From assembly GCA_030638385.1 (NCBI GenBank), contig DAOWES010000097.1, forward strand, positions 1 through 5,904: DNA of 5,904 nt. Reading direction: 5' to 3'. Both the position numbers and the translations under genes were made by a program. The notes beneath the pieces are model-generated. The model did no database searches. It was not told the DNA's origin and saw only the letters and a program-made list of their open reading frames with translations. The stretch's first letter is position 1. Every line of letters starts with the position of its first letter. Shown one piece after another: positions 1 to 5,509 of the stretch. The DNA comes from Candidatus Cloacimonadota bacterium. Its GTDB lineage: Bacteria; Cloacimonadota; Cloacimonadia; Cloacimonadales; TCS61.

Positions 1-93
1 CAAATAGGAACCAAGGTTTTTGTTGGTGCTGGCGGAATGAGCGTGAAAGAAGCTTATGATGCTTACAAAAATGATGAGTTGAAAGAGTTTTAA
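1..93 (+). CDS. C-terminal end of an unrecognised protein (partial)
   Basis: An open frame runs from the first base to a TAA stop and encodes the last 30 residues of a protein that starts upstream of the window. The tail contains a glycine-rich stretch (VFVGAGGMSVKEAYDAY) followed by a charged end (KNDELKEF). The codon use resembles that of the downstream genes, and reading is in frame right to the window edge, so this is probably a real gene end. I do not recognise the family from so short a piece and assign no function. No convincing T-tract terminator follows it; the next feature is a REP-like inverted repeat starting 6 bases after the stop. Confidence 0.6.
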   Translation, partial: QIGTKVFVGAGGMSVKEAYDAYKNDELKEF

Positions 94-99
94 AATTAG

Positions 100-161
100 C
101 TCACGATTGAGTAATTTAGATTAGCTCATGATTTTCCTGTTGTTCGATGGGCAATCGTGAG
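100..161. repeat. REP-like inverted repeat, CTCACGATTG / CAATCGTGAG
   Basis: Two perfect 10-base inverted arms lie at 100-109 and 152-161, separated by 42 bases. The heptamers CACGATT (102-108) and AATCGTG (153-159) are identical to arm sequences of the palindrome at 762-781, downstream of the transposase gene, so this looks like a member of the same repeat family. A degenerate direct copy of the left arm lies inside: TTAGCTCACGATTG at 96-109 and TTAGCTCATGATTT at 121-134. The repeat could be a second REP unit of the transposase or the true outer boundary of the element. Confidence 0.5.
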
Positions 162-206
162 TTAATCGTAAGGAAATGATTGGAATGTTATAAATGATGA
201 AAGAAG

Positions 207-226
207 CCCACAGATTTATCTGTGGG
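207..226. repeat. Palindrome A, 9-bp stem with TT loop (CCCACAGAT / ATCTGTGGG)
   Basis: A perfect 9-base inverted repeat (207-215 and 218-226) with a two-base TT centre. It has the same length, loop and outer CCCAC/GTGGG bases as the palindrome at 762-781 on the other side of the transposase gene, but its inner bases differ in a paired way. It is probably the left outer REP hairpin recognised by the Y1 transposase. Confidence 0.75.
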
Positions 227-251
227 GGTTATGGATGTGCGAGTAATAGAG

Positions 252-267
252 AACCGTTTTAACGGTT
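252..267. repeat. Palindrome B, 7-bp stem with TT loop (AACCGTT / AACGGTT)
   Basis: A perfect 7-base inverted repeat (252-258 and 261-267) followed by three more T residues (268-270). It lies directly upstream of the transposase Shine-Dalgarno sequence. Its counterpart is the palindrome at 720-735. Being a stem followed by a short T run just before the gene, it might also limit read-through transcription into the gene, as is known for IS200 leaders; that role is inference. Confidence 0.7.
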
Positions 268-284
268 TTTAGAGGGAGGTGTAT

Positions 285-728
285 ATGTCTCATTCATTAA
301 TAAGAGTTTGGATTCATGCAGTGTGGAGTACAAAAGAGAGATTTCCGTGTATGCAAAATGATATTAGAAAGGAGATAATTTTGCATTTGAAAGAAAAATT
401 TGAAAAATTAGATTGTGGAGTGAGAATAATAAATGGGACGGAAGATCATTTGCATGCTTTATTTTTAATTAATCAAAATAAATCCATTCAGGAAATTCTG
501 AAAAATGTTAAAGGTGAAACATCACATTGGATTAATCAGAATAATTTTTTTAAAGCAAAATTTTCTTGGCAAGTTGGTTATGGAGCCTTTTCTGTTAGTG
601 AATCAGTAATTCATACGGTAGAGAAATATATTGAAAATCAATGTGTGCATCATAAGAAAATGACTTCTTCAGAAGAATCGGATCTTCTATTGGAAAAACA
701 TAATATCTTTGTAATTGGAAACCATTAA
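285..728 (+). CDS. REP-associated tyrosine (Y1/HUH, IS200-like) transposase
   Basis: Encodes a 147-residue single-domain protein of the Y1_Tnp/transposase IS200-like family, which cuts and joins single-stranded DNA at hairpins through a 5'-phosphotyrosine. The HUH motif is visible as EDHLHALFL (histidines at about residues 55 and 57), and the nucleophile is probably Tyr115 in VEKYIENQ. Family hallmarks are also present: an N-terminal SHSLIRVWIHAVWSTKER strand, the SWQVGYGAFSVSES segment, and HHKK after the tyrosine helix. Length is normal and no frameshift is seen, so the enzyme may be active. I chose the ATG at 285 because GGGAGG (274-279) lies 5 bases upstream; a GTG at 279 in the same frame overlaps that ribosome site. 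Its context among REP-like palindromes favours the RAYT branch over classical IS200/IS605 TnpA; no accessory TnpB gene is present. Confidence 0.9.
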   Translation: MSHSLIRVWIHAVWSTKERFPCMQNDIRKEIILHLKEKFEKLDCGVRIINGTEDHLHALFLINQNKSIQEILKNVKGETSHWINQNNFFKAKFSWQVGYGAFSVSESVIHTVEKYIENQCVHHKKMTSSEESDLLLEKHNIFVIGNH

Positions 729-735
729 AATGGTT
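720..735. repeat. Palindrome C, 7-bp stem with AA loop (AACCATT / AATGGTT)
   Basis: A perfect 7-base inverted repeat (720-726 and 729-735) that contains the transposase stop codon. It matches palindrome B at 252-267 in length and in the AACC/GGTT ends. The fifth pair is A-T here and G-C in B, so both arms changed together. Confidence 0.65.
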
Positions 736-761
736 GAATTTGGTGATTGAAAAAAAATCAA

Positions 762-781
762 CCCACGATTTTAATCGTGGG
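762..781. repeat. Palindrome D, 9-bp stem with TT loop (CCCACGATT / AATCGTGGG)
   Basis: A perfect 9-base inverted repeat (762-770 and 773-781) with a TT centre, the counterpart of palindrome A at 207-226. It shares the heptamers CACGATT and AATCGTG with the spaced inverted repeat at 100-161. No T-run follows, so it is better read as a REP hairpin than as an intrinsic terminator. Confidence 0.75.
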
Positions 782-812
782 CGTTTAAAATTAATTATTG
801 CTTAAACTTGGT

Positions 813-859
813 CATTGAAATTAAGTTCACCCCAAAATGATGAAGGCATTAAAATTAAG
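813..859. repeat. Two near-identical 13-mers upstream of the DUF364 gene
   Basis: CATTGAAATTAAG at 813-825 recurs as CATTAAAATTAAG at 847-859, 12 of 13 bases the same, with starts 34 bases apart (about three helical turns). They lie in the leader of the metal-related gene pair and could be a two-site operator. The region is very AT-rich, so chance is a serious alternative. No convincing -35/-10 pair was found here. Confidence 0.25.
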
Positions 860-889
860 AGATAAGAATTATTTTTCTAAGGTAAATAT

Positions 890-1621
890 ATGAAAAATCA
901 AAATAGGCAGGAACCATTAAAATATCTTTTTGCTAAATATGGAATTGATTTTAATGAAATTGAACTGCTGATTTCCGGAGAAAAATATACCGCTGTGATG
1001 CTGAAAGATAAGAAAATAGGTGTATGTGCCAATCTCGCTGAAGCAATTGATGATGATTTGTCGAGATATGAAAATTTAAATCTAGATAGGATTGCCGATA
1101 GGATTTTTTTAAATGCTTATTACAATGCAAAATTCAATAATGGTGGAAATGATATCGGACAAGATCTATTAAAAATTATTGATATTTGCTCCTTCCAAAA
1201 AATTGTGATGATTGGAAATTTTTACCCGATTGTGGCGAAATTTAAAAAAATGAATGTTGAGACGGCTGTTTTTGATCTGAAAAATAATGCTCCCTATCTT
1301 ATTCCTATGAAAAAACAAAAAGAGTATTTGCAGCAGGCAGATTGTGTGATTCTTACTGCAACAACCATATTTAACCAAACGTTTATGGATATTACCGATA
1401 ATACAAAAGAAGGTTGCGAAATCTTTGTGCTAGGTCCATCCACGCCGATGATATCTGAAATGCTAGACTACCGAAACATAAAACATCTATTTGGTACCTC
1501 GTTCTCTATTGGTGATAGAAGAGTTTTAGATTCGATTGGAAATGATGAAGGACCACGGATGTTTTTGAAATTTGGCAATAAAACAATGTTATTAGATAAT
1601 GAAATAAAGGAAATGAAATGA
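890..1621 (+). CDS. DUF364 family protein (putative heavy-metal chelation domain)
   Basis: Encodes 243 residues resembling the DUF364 family (PF04016), with an N-terminal part like the associated DUF4213 region (about residues 1-90). The C-terminal DUF364 domain shows VMIGNFYPIV (106-115), the ADCVILTATTIFNQT segment (150-164), LGPSTPM (181-187) and GTSFSIGDRRVL (202-213), matching the usual 'VG-FP', 'D-V-ITGTTL-N-T' and 'GPS-P' blocks. No signal peptide or membrane segment is seen, so the protein is cytosolic. The biochemical activity is not firmly known; the family name suggests metal binding, and some members occur near metal-transport genes. A weak ribosome site (AAGG, 879-882) lies 7 bases before the ATG. 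The stop overlaps the start of map by four bases (ATGA), implying translational coupling. Confidence 0.75.
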   Translation: MKNQNRQEPLKYLFAKYGIDFNEIELLISGEKYTAVMLKDKKIGVCANLAEAIDDDLSRYENLNLDRIADRIFLNAYYNAKFNNGGNDIGQDLLKIIDICSFQKIVMIGNFYPIVAKFKKMNVETAVFDLKNNAPYLIPMKKQKEYLQQADCVILTATTIFNQTFMDITDNTKEGCEIFVLGPSTPMISEMLDYRNIKHLFGTSFSIGDRRVLDSIGNDEGPRMFLKFGNKTMLLDNEIKEMK

Positions 1622-2373
1622 TAAAAATAAAAACTTCAGAAGAGATTAATAAAATGCGCCAAACAGGTAAATTGGCGGCACAACTTTTAGATTATTTGGA
1701 ACCATTTGTAAAAGCAGGAACCACCACCCAAAAACTTAATGATTTAGCAGTGAAATTTACAGAAGATCACGGTGCAATTTCCGCTCCCTTAAATTATTAT
1801 GATTATCCCAAAAGTATTTGTACATCGATAAACAATGTGGTTTGTCATGGAATTCCAACTAGTGATGATGTTTTGAAAAATGGTGATATTGTGAATATTG
1901 ATGTTACTGTTATTTTAGATGAATATTACGGAGATAATTCCAGAACATTTATGATTGGTGATGTGAAGCCCGAAGTGAGACAATTGGTGGAAAGAACCAA
2001 AACAGCGATGGAACTTGGCATCAAGGCAATTGCTCCCGGAGAATATTTATATGAAGTGGGAAGAGCTATCGAAGAATATATTCAACCTTTTGGCTATGGC
2101 ATTGTGGAAGCATATTGCGGTCATGGAATTGGAAAGGAATTTCATGAAGACCCGCATGTGATGCACAAATATTCTTTGGATAATAAAATAGTGCTCAAAC
2201 CGGGAATGATTTTTACTGTTGAACCGATGATAAATCTTGGTAAATCGGGGGGAGTGGTAACTTCGGAGGAAGATGGATGGACAGTTACAACTATCGACGG
2301 TTCTGCTAGTGCTCAGTTTGAACATACAGTGCTAGTTACAAAAACAGGTTATGAAATATTAACGCAATCGTAG
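1618..2373 (+). CDS. map: Methionine aminopeptidase, type I
   Basis: Removes the initiator methionine from nascent proteins whose second residue is small; a cytosolic metalloenzyme of the pita-bread fold. At 251 residues it has the normal length of the short bacterial type Ia form without an N-terminal zinc-finger extension. All expected active-site residues are visible: His77 (VVCHGIP), metal ligands Asp95 (NIDVT) and Asp106 (YYGDNS), His169 (YCGHGIG), His176 (EFHEDPH), Glu202 (FTVEPM) and Glu235 (QFEHT). A ribosome site AAGGA (1607-1611) lies inside the upstream gene, and the start overlaps that gene's stop as ATGA. In many bacteria map sits with adk/secY or infA; here its partner is a DUF364 gene, which is less usual and may relate to metal supply (inference). 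Confidence 0.96.
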   Translation: MIKIKTSEEINKMRQTGKLAAQLLDYLEPFVKAGTTTQKLNDLAVKFTEDHGAISAPLNYYDYPKSICTSINNVVCHGIPTSDDVLKNGDIVNIDVTVILDEYYGDNSRTFMIGDVKPEVRQLVERTKTAMELGIKAIAPGEYLYEVGRAIEEYIQPFGYGIVEAYCGHGIGKEFHEDPHVMHKYSLDNKIVLKPGMIFTVEPMINLGKSGGVVTSEEDGWTVTTIDGSASAQFEHTVLVTKTGYEILTQS

Positions 2374-2414
2374 AAACTTTAACTTTGTTTCAAATATTTG
2401 GTAATAGCCACAGC

Positions 2415-2450
2415 TTTGCAGGTTGATGTTGATAGTATAATTTTAAAATT
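2415..2450 (+). promoter_or_regulatory. Candidate promoter with overlapping palindrome, upstream of the exporter gene
   Basis: A perfect -10 hexamer TATAAT lies at 2436-2441. The best -35 candidate is TTTGCA (2415-2420) at a short 15-base spacing, so the promoter is incomplete by sigma-70 standards. A 12-base perfect palindrome, AATTTTAAAATT (2439-2450), overlaps the -10 and the likely start point, where a repressor would act; a second palindrome, CAAATATTTG, lies at 2391-2400. The position fits a metal-responsive operator, but neither palindrome is a clear match to a known Fur or MntR box, and AT-rich palindromes are common by chance. Confidence 0.35.
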
Positions 2451-2465
2451 TCAAAGGAGTCAAAA

Positions 2466-3494
2466 ATGTCTGAAATTTATCATGTTTTCCAACACACAAT
2501 CATGATAACCGGATTTGTCTTTATCATGATGCTGGTAATTGAATTTATAAATGTGCAAACAAATGGATTATGGCAAAAGGGTGTATCTAAGAATCGTTGG
2601 AACCAATATCTTTTGGCTGCAATATTGGGAGCAATTCCGGGTTGTTTAGGCGCCTTTACGGCAGTGGCATTATTTTCTCACCGAATTATTTCATTTGGCG
2701 CTTTGATTACTGCAATGATAGCTACCAGTGGTGATGAAGCTTTTGTGATGCTTGCTCGTATTCCCAAACAAGCGTTGTTGTTAACTGCTATTATTTTTGT
2801 AGTAGGAATTCTGGCAGGTTTTTTTACAGATAAATTTTTCAAAGTAAAATCGATTAATAAAAGATTTGCAGATTTTAAATTTAGTTTACATGAAGAAAAT
2901 CACTGCAAATGTTTTTCTATCAAACAGATAATATACGATCTGAAACATATCTCTATGCAACGAGTATTGCTAGTTGTTTTGGTTGGAATAATATTACTTG
3001 GCTCTCTTTTCGGGAGTATTGGTCCAAACACATGGAATTGGATTCGAATAACCTTATTGTTAACTTCTTTAACTGCAATGTTTATCGTTTTATCGGTTCC
3101 CGAACATTTTTTGGAAGAACATCTTTGGGATCATATTGTTCGTAAGCATATTCCCAGAATATTTATCTGGACCTTTGCAACTTTGTTGGCGGTTCATTTT
3201 TTTATGCAATTTATCGATGTAAGTAGTTGGGTAACAGATAATATCTGGTTTGTTTTATTAATTGCTGTGTTAGTAGGAATAATTCCGGAATCCGGACCGC
3301 ATATGATATTTATCACTCTTTATATTTCCGGAGCGATCCCATTTAGCATTCTTATTGCCAGCTCGATTGTGCAAGATGGGCATGGCATGATTCCCCTGTT
3401 GGCAGAATCTAAAAAAGCTTTTTTATCCATCAAATTAATCAATGTACTGGTTGGATTGGGTGTAGGGATAATTGGAATATTAATAGGATATTAA
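2466..3494 (+). CDS. Putative manganese/heavy-metal exporter, ArsP_2 (10-TM) family
   Basis: A 342-residue, strongly hydrophobic inner-membrane protein with about ten predicted membrane helices (roughly 10-27, 46-70, 75-95, 101-121, 166-186, 192-211, 230-250, 258-275, 281-302 and 321-341). It resembles the family annotated as putative manganese transporter or 10-TM heavy-metal exporter (PF11449, ArsP_2). Conserved-looking blocks are GAIPGCLGAF (55-64), TSGDEAF (87-93), VPEHFLEEHLWDHI (211-224), IPESGPHM (273-280), QDGHG (303-307) and LLAES (311-315). The loop after helix 4 carries HEENHCKCF (142-150), a plausible metal-binding patch. The substrate is not proved; manganese, arsenic and other metals have all been suggested for the family. 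AGGAG (2455-2459) lies 6 bases before the ATG. Its stop directly abuts the next gene's start. Confidence 0.8.
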   Translation: MSEIYHVFQHTIMITGFVFIMMLVIEFINVQTNGLWQKGVSKNRWNQYLLAAILGAIPGCLGAFTAVALFSHRIISFGALITAMIATSGDEAFVMLARIPKQALLLTAIIFVVGILAGFFTDKFFKVKSINKRFADFKFSLHEENHCKCFSIKQIIYDLKHISMQRVLLVVLVGIILLGSLFGSIGPNTWNWIRITLLLTSLTAMFIVLSVPEHFLEEHLWDHIVRKHIPRIFIWTFATLLAVHFFMQFIDVSSWVTDNIWFVLLIAVLVGIIPESGPHMIFITLYISGAIPFSILIASSIVQDGHGMIPLLAESKKAFLSIKLINVLVGLGVGIIGILIGY

Positions 3495-4664
3495 ATGAAA
3501 AAATTTCAGATAGGAAACGTGATAACAATTTCTTTGGGTCATATGTTTCACGATATTTACACTTCTTTTTTAGCACCGATTTTGCCTTTGCTTATTCAAA
3601 ACTTGGGAATCTCGATGTATATGGCCGGATTATTGGATGTTTTCAGAAAATTACCATCTCTGTTTAATCCCTTTGTGGGAATCATCGCCGACAAAATTTG
3701 CGTGCGTTATTTTGTAATATTGGCTCCGGCATTTTCGGCCATTGGCATGAGTTTACTCGGCCTAGCGCCATTATACACCACGATAGCTTTGCTGCTTTTT
3801 GCGGTGGGTATTAGCAATACAATGTTTCATGTTCCGGCACCGGTGATGATTAAACAAGTCTCCGGCTATCGAGTGGGAAAGGGAATGAGCTATTTTATGG
3901 TTGGTGGTGAAATTTCCCGAACTTTAGGCCCACTTCTAATTACTGCAGCAATCTCGTTTTGGGGTTTACAAGGTTCTTGGAGGGTGATGCCGATAGGAAT
4001 TTTAGCGTCGGTTTTTCTCTATTTCAAACTTAGAAATGTACGAGTAAATGATAGTGTTGCAAAACCAAAAGAGACCCACCCGAAAGATACTTTGCGCAAA
4101 TTGATGCCAGTTTTTGGAATCGTGTTGGGAATCACATTTTTTCGAACTGCCATGAAACTTGCCCTCACTTTGTATCTTCCCACATTTCTAACAACTCAAG
4201 GGAATTCACTTTGGATAGCGGGAATATCTTTGGCCATTTTACAATTTTCAGGAGCAATTGGTACTTTTTTTGCAGGATCCATTTCAGATAAAATTGGAAG
4301 AAAACAGACACTACTAATCGCTTCGATAATAAATCCTATCCTAATGTGGTTGTTTCTTATCTCAAATGAATTTTTTAAGATTCCACTGCTGATTTTGATT
4401 GGATTTTTCCTTTTTGCATTTGGTCCTGTTTTACTCGCTTTTGTTCAAGATACAGATTCCGAATATCCTGCATTCGTGAATGGAATTTATATGACAATAA
4501 ATTTTGGGGTAAGCTCCATTATGGCGGTTCTCATCGGATTAGGAGGAGATTTTCTGGGATTATCAATAACATATAAAATTTGCTTGTTATTAGCATTGGG
4601 GACCATTCCTTTTGTTCTGAAAATGAAAAATGAAAAGAGGGAGTCTATTATAAAAAATCATTAA
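3495..4664 (+). CDS. MFS transporter, fosmidomycin-resistance (Fsr)-like
   Basis: A 389-residue major facilitator superfamily protein with about twelve hydrophobic segments and a longer hydrophilic loop at about 180-202 between the two six-helix halves. The second-half motif A is clear as GSISDKIGRKQT (261-272); the first-half copy is degenerate (GIIADKICVRY, 62-72). An N-terminal GHMFHDIYTSFLAPILP, a FHVPAPVM segment (111-118) and MVGGEISRTLGPLL (135-148) resemble the Fsr-type drug-efflux group, where 'FHP' and 'GG---G---GP' are typical. The substrate cannot be read from sequence. The start codon follows immediately after the upstream stop (TAAATG), with TAGGA (3484-3488) as ribosome site, so it is cotranscribed with the metal exporter. 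A strong terminator follows at 4729-4767. Confidence 0.85.
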   Translation: MKKFQIGNVITISLGHMFHDIYTSFLAPILPLLIQNLGISMYMAGLLDVFRKLPSLFNPFVGIIADKICVRYFVILAPAFSAIGMSLLGLAPLYTTIALLLFAVGISNTMFHVPAPVMIKQVSGYRVGKGMSYFMVGGEISRTLGPLLITAAISFWGLQGSWRVMPIGILASVFLYFKLRNVRVNDSVAKPKETHPKDTLRKLMPVFGIVLGITFFRTAMKLALTLYLPTFLTTQGNSLWIAGISLAILQFSGAIGTFFAGSISDKIGRKQTLLIASIINPILMWLFLISNEFFKIPLLILIGFFLFAFGPVLLAFVQDTDSEYPAFVNGIYMTINFGVSSIMAVLIGLGGDFLGLSITYKICLLLALGTIPFVLKMKNEKRESIIKNH

Positions 4665-4682
4665 CCACAGACTTGTAATTCT

Positions 4683-4698
4683 AAGCCAAAGGCTTTTT
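4683..4698 (+). terminator. Weak hairpin with T-run after the MFS gene
   Basis: AAGCC (4683-4687), loop AAA, GGCTT (4691-4695), then three further T residues (the T-run spans 4694-4698). The 5-bp stem is short, so on its own it would be a weak terminator. It begins 18 bases after the MFS stop codon and is the first of three hairpin/T-run structures in this gap. Confidence 0.4.
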
Positions 4699-4707
4699 AA
4701 AGTGGGT

Positions 4708-4726
4708 TCTATTGAAATAGATTTTT
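4708..4726 (+). terminator. Second weak hairpin with T-run
   Basis: TCTAT (4708-4712), loop TGAA, ATAGA (4717-4721), followed directly by five T residues (4722-4726). The stem has a single G-C pair, so stability is low and this may be chance in AT-rich DNA. Confidence 0.25.
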
Positions 4727-4728
4727 CT

Positions 4729-4767
4729 AGCTCCAAGTAGAGGTGATTCTGCTTGGAGCTTTTTCTT
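4729..4767 (+). terminator. Strong intrinsic terminator between the MFS gene and ispD
   Basis: A 13-bp stem pairs 4729-4741 with 4748-4760; it includes nine uninterrupted outer pairs (AGCTCCAAG / CTTGGAGCT) and one G-T wobble (4738 with 4751), around a six-base loop. The run TTTTTCTT begins at the last stem base (4760-4767). This is a classic Rho-independent terminator for + strand transcription and should end the exporter-MFS operon. On the opposite strand the stem is followed by AGAAAAAT and not a T-run, so it is one-directional. Confidence 0.9.
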
Positions 4768-4813
4768 GACCTAAAAAATACAAATAATTCTCTTGGGCGA
4801 TGGAGAAATTTGA

Positions 4814-5509
4814 ATGAAAACAGTAGTTATTATTACTGCCGGTGGTAGTGGCAAGCGCATGAACAATTCGCAGAAGAAACAATTTATGCAAATAAAAGGT
4901 AAGAGCATTTTAGCTCATACGATCGAAAAATTCATTAATAATAGTGATATTGATGATATTGTAATCTCGTTACCGGAAGCAGAAATAGATTCTGTAAAAG
5001 TTGAATTGGAAGAAAATTTTCCCCTGGCAAATCTAATTTTTGCCAAAGGTGGAAAAGAGAGACAAAACTCAGTGTTTAATGCTCTAAAAAAATGTCCGTC
5101 AGATACCGATTTTGTGATGATACATGATGGTGTTCGTCCTTTTATTAGTAGCGAGGATATTTCACGATTACTAAACAAAGCTAAAAAATATAAAGCTGTA
5201 ATCCCTGTTTTCAAAGTTAAAAATACGATAAAACAAGTGAAAGCCGGAAAAGTAGTTCGCACCATTCCCAGAGATAATTTGGTGAATGTGCTAACCCCGC
5301 AAGTATTTGAATACCAGCTGATATTCAATTGCACCAAAACAGCTTTGGAAAATGAAGTACTTTTTACAGATGATTCTTCGATAATGGAGTATTACGATTA
5401 TCCGGTTTATGTGCTGGAGTGTGGATCAGAGAATTTTAAGATTACAGATCCATTTGATTATGAATTAGCAAAAATGATAATAGAGAATAATGGGGAAGAT
5501 AAAAAATGA
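4814..5509 (+). CDS. ispD: 2-C-methyl-D-erythritol 4-phosphate cytidylyltransferase
   Basis: Transfers CMP from CTP to 2-C-methyl-D-erythritol 4-phosphate, the third step of the MEP isoprenoid pathway; cytosolic, normally a homodimer. The 231-residue protein has normal family length. It shows the nucleotide-binding signature TAGGSGKRM with Arg15 and Lys22 (KKQF), GGKERQNSVFNAL (79-91), IHDGVRPF (103-110, with Asp105 and Arg108), Arg153 (IPRDN), Thr185-Asp186 (FTDDSS) and Lys209 in FKITDPFDYELA, matching the known CTP and substrate residues of the E. coli enzyme. GGAG (4802-4805) lies 8 bases before the ATG. The related CDP-ribitol enzyme TarI is the main alternative, but no teichoic-acid genes are visible. 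The stop overlaps the next start as ATGA. No good promoter could be assigned between the terminator and the start. Confidence 0.9.
   Translation: MKTVVIITAGGSGKRMNNSQKKQFMQIKGKSILAHTIEKFINNSDIDDIVISLPEAEIDSVKVELEENFPLANLIFAKGGKERQNSVFNALKKCPSDTDFVMIHDGVRPFISSEDISRLLNKAKKYKAVIPVFKVKNTIKQVKAGKVVRTIPRDNLVNVLTPQVFEYQLIFNCTKTALENEVLFTDDSSIMEYYDYPVYVLECGSENFKITDPFDYELAKMIIENNGEDKK

Larger units (their letters stand above)
207..781 (+). mobile_element. REP/IS200-like unit: Y1 transposase gene inside nested palindromes
   Basis: The unit consists of outer palindrome A (207-226), inner palindrome B (252-267), an intact Y1 transposase gene, inner palindrome C (720-735) and outer palindrome D (762-781). 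The A-B gap is 25 bases and the C-D gap 26 bases, so the layout is symmetric around the gene. Subterminal hairpins are the recognition sites of single-strand HUH transposases, and REP-associated transposases are known to be flanked by REP palindromes. The outer limits are uncertain: a related inverted repeat at 100-161 could extend the unit to the left. No terminal inverted repeats or clear target duplication are expected for this class. Confidence 0.7.

Noticed and set aside
762..790. Palindrome D as the transposase gene's intrinsic terminator
   Set aside because: The stem is followed by CGTTTAAAA, not a T-run, and it matches palindrome A upstream of the gene, which fits a REP hairpin better.
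89..793. Ten-base direct repeat TTTAAAATTA at 89-98 and 784-793 as a target-site duplication of the transposon unit
   Set aside because: Y1/HUH transposases do not normally make target duplications, the repeat is pure A/T in AT-rich DNA, and the left copy overlaps the end of the upstream coding region.
1169..1378. Minus-strand open frame of 69 codons
   Set aside because: It lies wholly inside the DUF364 gene on the other strand, has no ribosome site or recognisable protein features, and reads as a shadow.
2047..2325. Minus-strand open frame of 92 codons inside map
   Set aside because: It is opposite to the strongly conserved active-site part of map; its composition looks like an antisense translation.
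2373..2391. GAAAC / GTTTC hairpin as a terminator for map
   Set aside because: The stem is only five pairs with a nine-base loop and is followed by AAATATTT instead of a T-run.
2909..3145. Plus-strand open frame of 78 codons inside the exporter gene
   Set aside because: It is an out-of-frame shadow of a well-supported membrane protein with no family resemblance of its own.
4766..4794. TTGACC at 4766-4771 as the -35 box of an ispD promoter
   Set aside because: No acceptable -10 lies at 16-18 bases; the AT-rich candidates (AATAAT at 4783, TAATTC at 4785) are only 11-13 bases away, and the hexamer overlaps the terminator tail.
4915..5337. Minus-strand open frame of 140 codons inside ispD
   Set aside because: It covers the coding region of a clearly recognised enzyme on the opposite strand and has no supporting features.
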